Shown: positions 19,466-20,000 of the stretch, in pieces
How the letters are laid out: every line of letters begins with the position of its first letter
Numbering within the stretch: position 1 is the first letter of the stretch
NCBI RefSeq assembly: GCF_964340395.1
Contig: NC_135567.1
Location: 7,559,899 to 7,579,898, forward strand
From: Glandiceps talaboti
Taxonomy: Eukaryota > Hemichordata > Enteropneusta > Spengelidae
Direction of reading: 5' to 3'
DNA length: 20,000 nt
Program-made: the position numbers and the translations under genes
The notes under the pieces: generated by a model
Told to the model about the DNA's origin: nothing
Database searches by the model: none
The model's input: only the letters and a program-made list of their open reading frames with translations

Positions 19466-19651
19466 ATACGGCGTCATATTAAAATGGGTATCTTTTTTTC
19501 AAAGCAGAGGTAGATTGAATCTTGCTACTACTACTAGTACAGACTACACTTATTGATATATTAACTGTGAAAATAGCAACCTGAAATATACATGGGTTTT
19601 AATTGCACAGGCCTTATACTATGCATCTTCGACCTGCTATAGCAATACATA
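19466..19651 (-). repeat. Single inverted, diverged satellite monomer
   Basis: Read on the minus strand it has AATTAAAACCC, TATTTCAGGTTGCT, CACAGTTAATA, CAATAAGTGTAGTCTGTACT, GTAGTAGCAAGATTCAATCT, CCTCTGCTTTGAAA and ACCCATTTTAATATGACGCC in satellite order. The half from AATTAAAACCC to GACGCC is close to the array. The GCAGGTCGAAGATGCATAGTAT part is clearly diverged. The GACGCC ending places it with the minority GACGCCTTAT monomer type. It is the only opposite-orientation copy seen in the window. Confidence 0.93.
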
Positions 19652-20000
19652 CTATATGTCATTTCATACACCTCGTATCAGTACTTACAGAGGTCCTAAA
19701 CACAATGTGATTCCTGTTTTGAAGAAACATCCATGCAATGTTTTACCAACCAGAACAATTTACTAATTAAACAAGAAACAAAAATTTGGGAGGGGTAACA
19801 CATGTGCCTATATTCCACCATTGTTAAGTATGGGCGGATGCTAAACTAACCCTAACCGGTCCTTAGGTTACCTGAAATGGCATCATCAATTTCACATGGG
19901 AGTAGATTTTTTTCAGTCAAGATTTTCTTTTTTTAAAAAGATTTCCATGTGTCTGCAGAGACAATTTTGAAGGGTATTTTTTAATGTAAGCATGGTATAC
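19652..20000. other. Unique DNA, nothing recognised
   Basis: No coding, RNA or repeat signal could be supported, apart from a two-unit telomere-like string at 19846-19857. Confidence 0.5.
19846..19857 (-). repeat. Two-unit telomere-like repeat, C-rich strand
   Basis: CTAACCCTAACC is the complement orientation of the TTAGGG-type string at 1630-1641. Two units only, so chance is possible. Confidence 0.35.

Overview
The window looks like non-coding, repeat-dominated nuclear DNA from an animal. Evidence: AT-rich composition, no dense open reading frames, a 13.3 kb tandem satellite, a small terminal-inverted-repeat transposon with a clean target-site duplication, and a 14-bp match to the core CTCF motif. 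The repeat style suits an aquatic invertebrate (mollusc, another lophotrochozoan or a lancelet-like animal), but nothing recognisable fixes the taxon. I found no protein-coding gene, tRNA, rRNA, CRISPR array or bacterial operon structure.

Left flank (1-5621): mostly unique AT-rich DNA with two small dispersed repeat families. Family 1 has a period of about 80-85 bp around the motif TTATCCGATA (163-323 and 1011-1330). Family 2 is built on CACGAGGGTT (349-390, 756-812, 1847-1893, 2013-2080). A 283-bp hAT-like miniature transposon lies at 3162-3444 with 28-bp terminal inverted repeats and an 8-bp target duplication. The last 160 bp before the satellite are CpG-richer and hold two overlapping palindromes.

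Satellite (5622-18884): about 64 head-to-tail monomers of roughly 190-217 bp (commonest spacings 207 and 212), counted by the core AGCAAGATTCAATCTGCC. It is organised into nested higher-order repeats: a 424-bp dimer at the left edge, a 2683-bp 13-mer (two copies plus a partial third), a 948-bp unit of about 4.5 monomers, a 1463-bp 7-mer (two copies) and a 1017-bp 5-mer (two copies). The right-hand 1.8 kb has divergent monomers without higher-order structure. Each monomer carries a minus-strand reading frame of about 61 codons, which I regard as probably non-coding.

Right flank (18885-20000): a spacer with a DR1 nuclear-receptor-like site and a strong CTCF-like site, then a single inverted, diverged satellite monomer (19466-19651), then unique DNA. 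The array, the CTCF-like site and the inverted monomer together form the most interesting part of the window.
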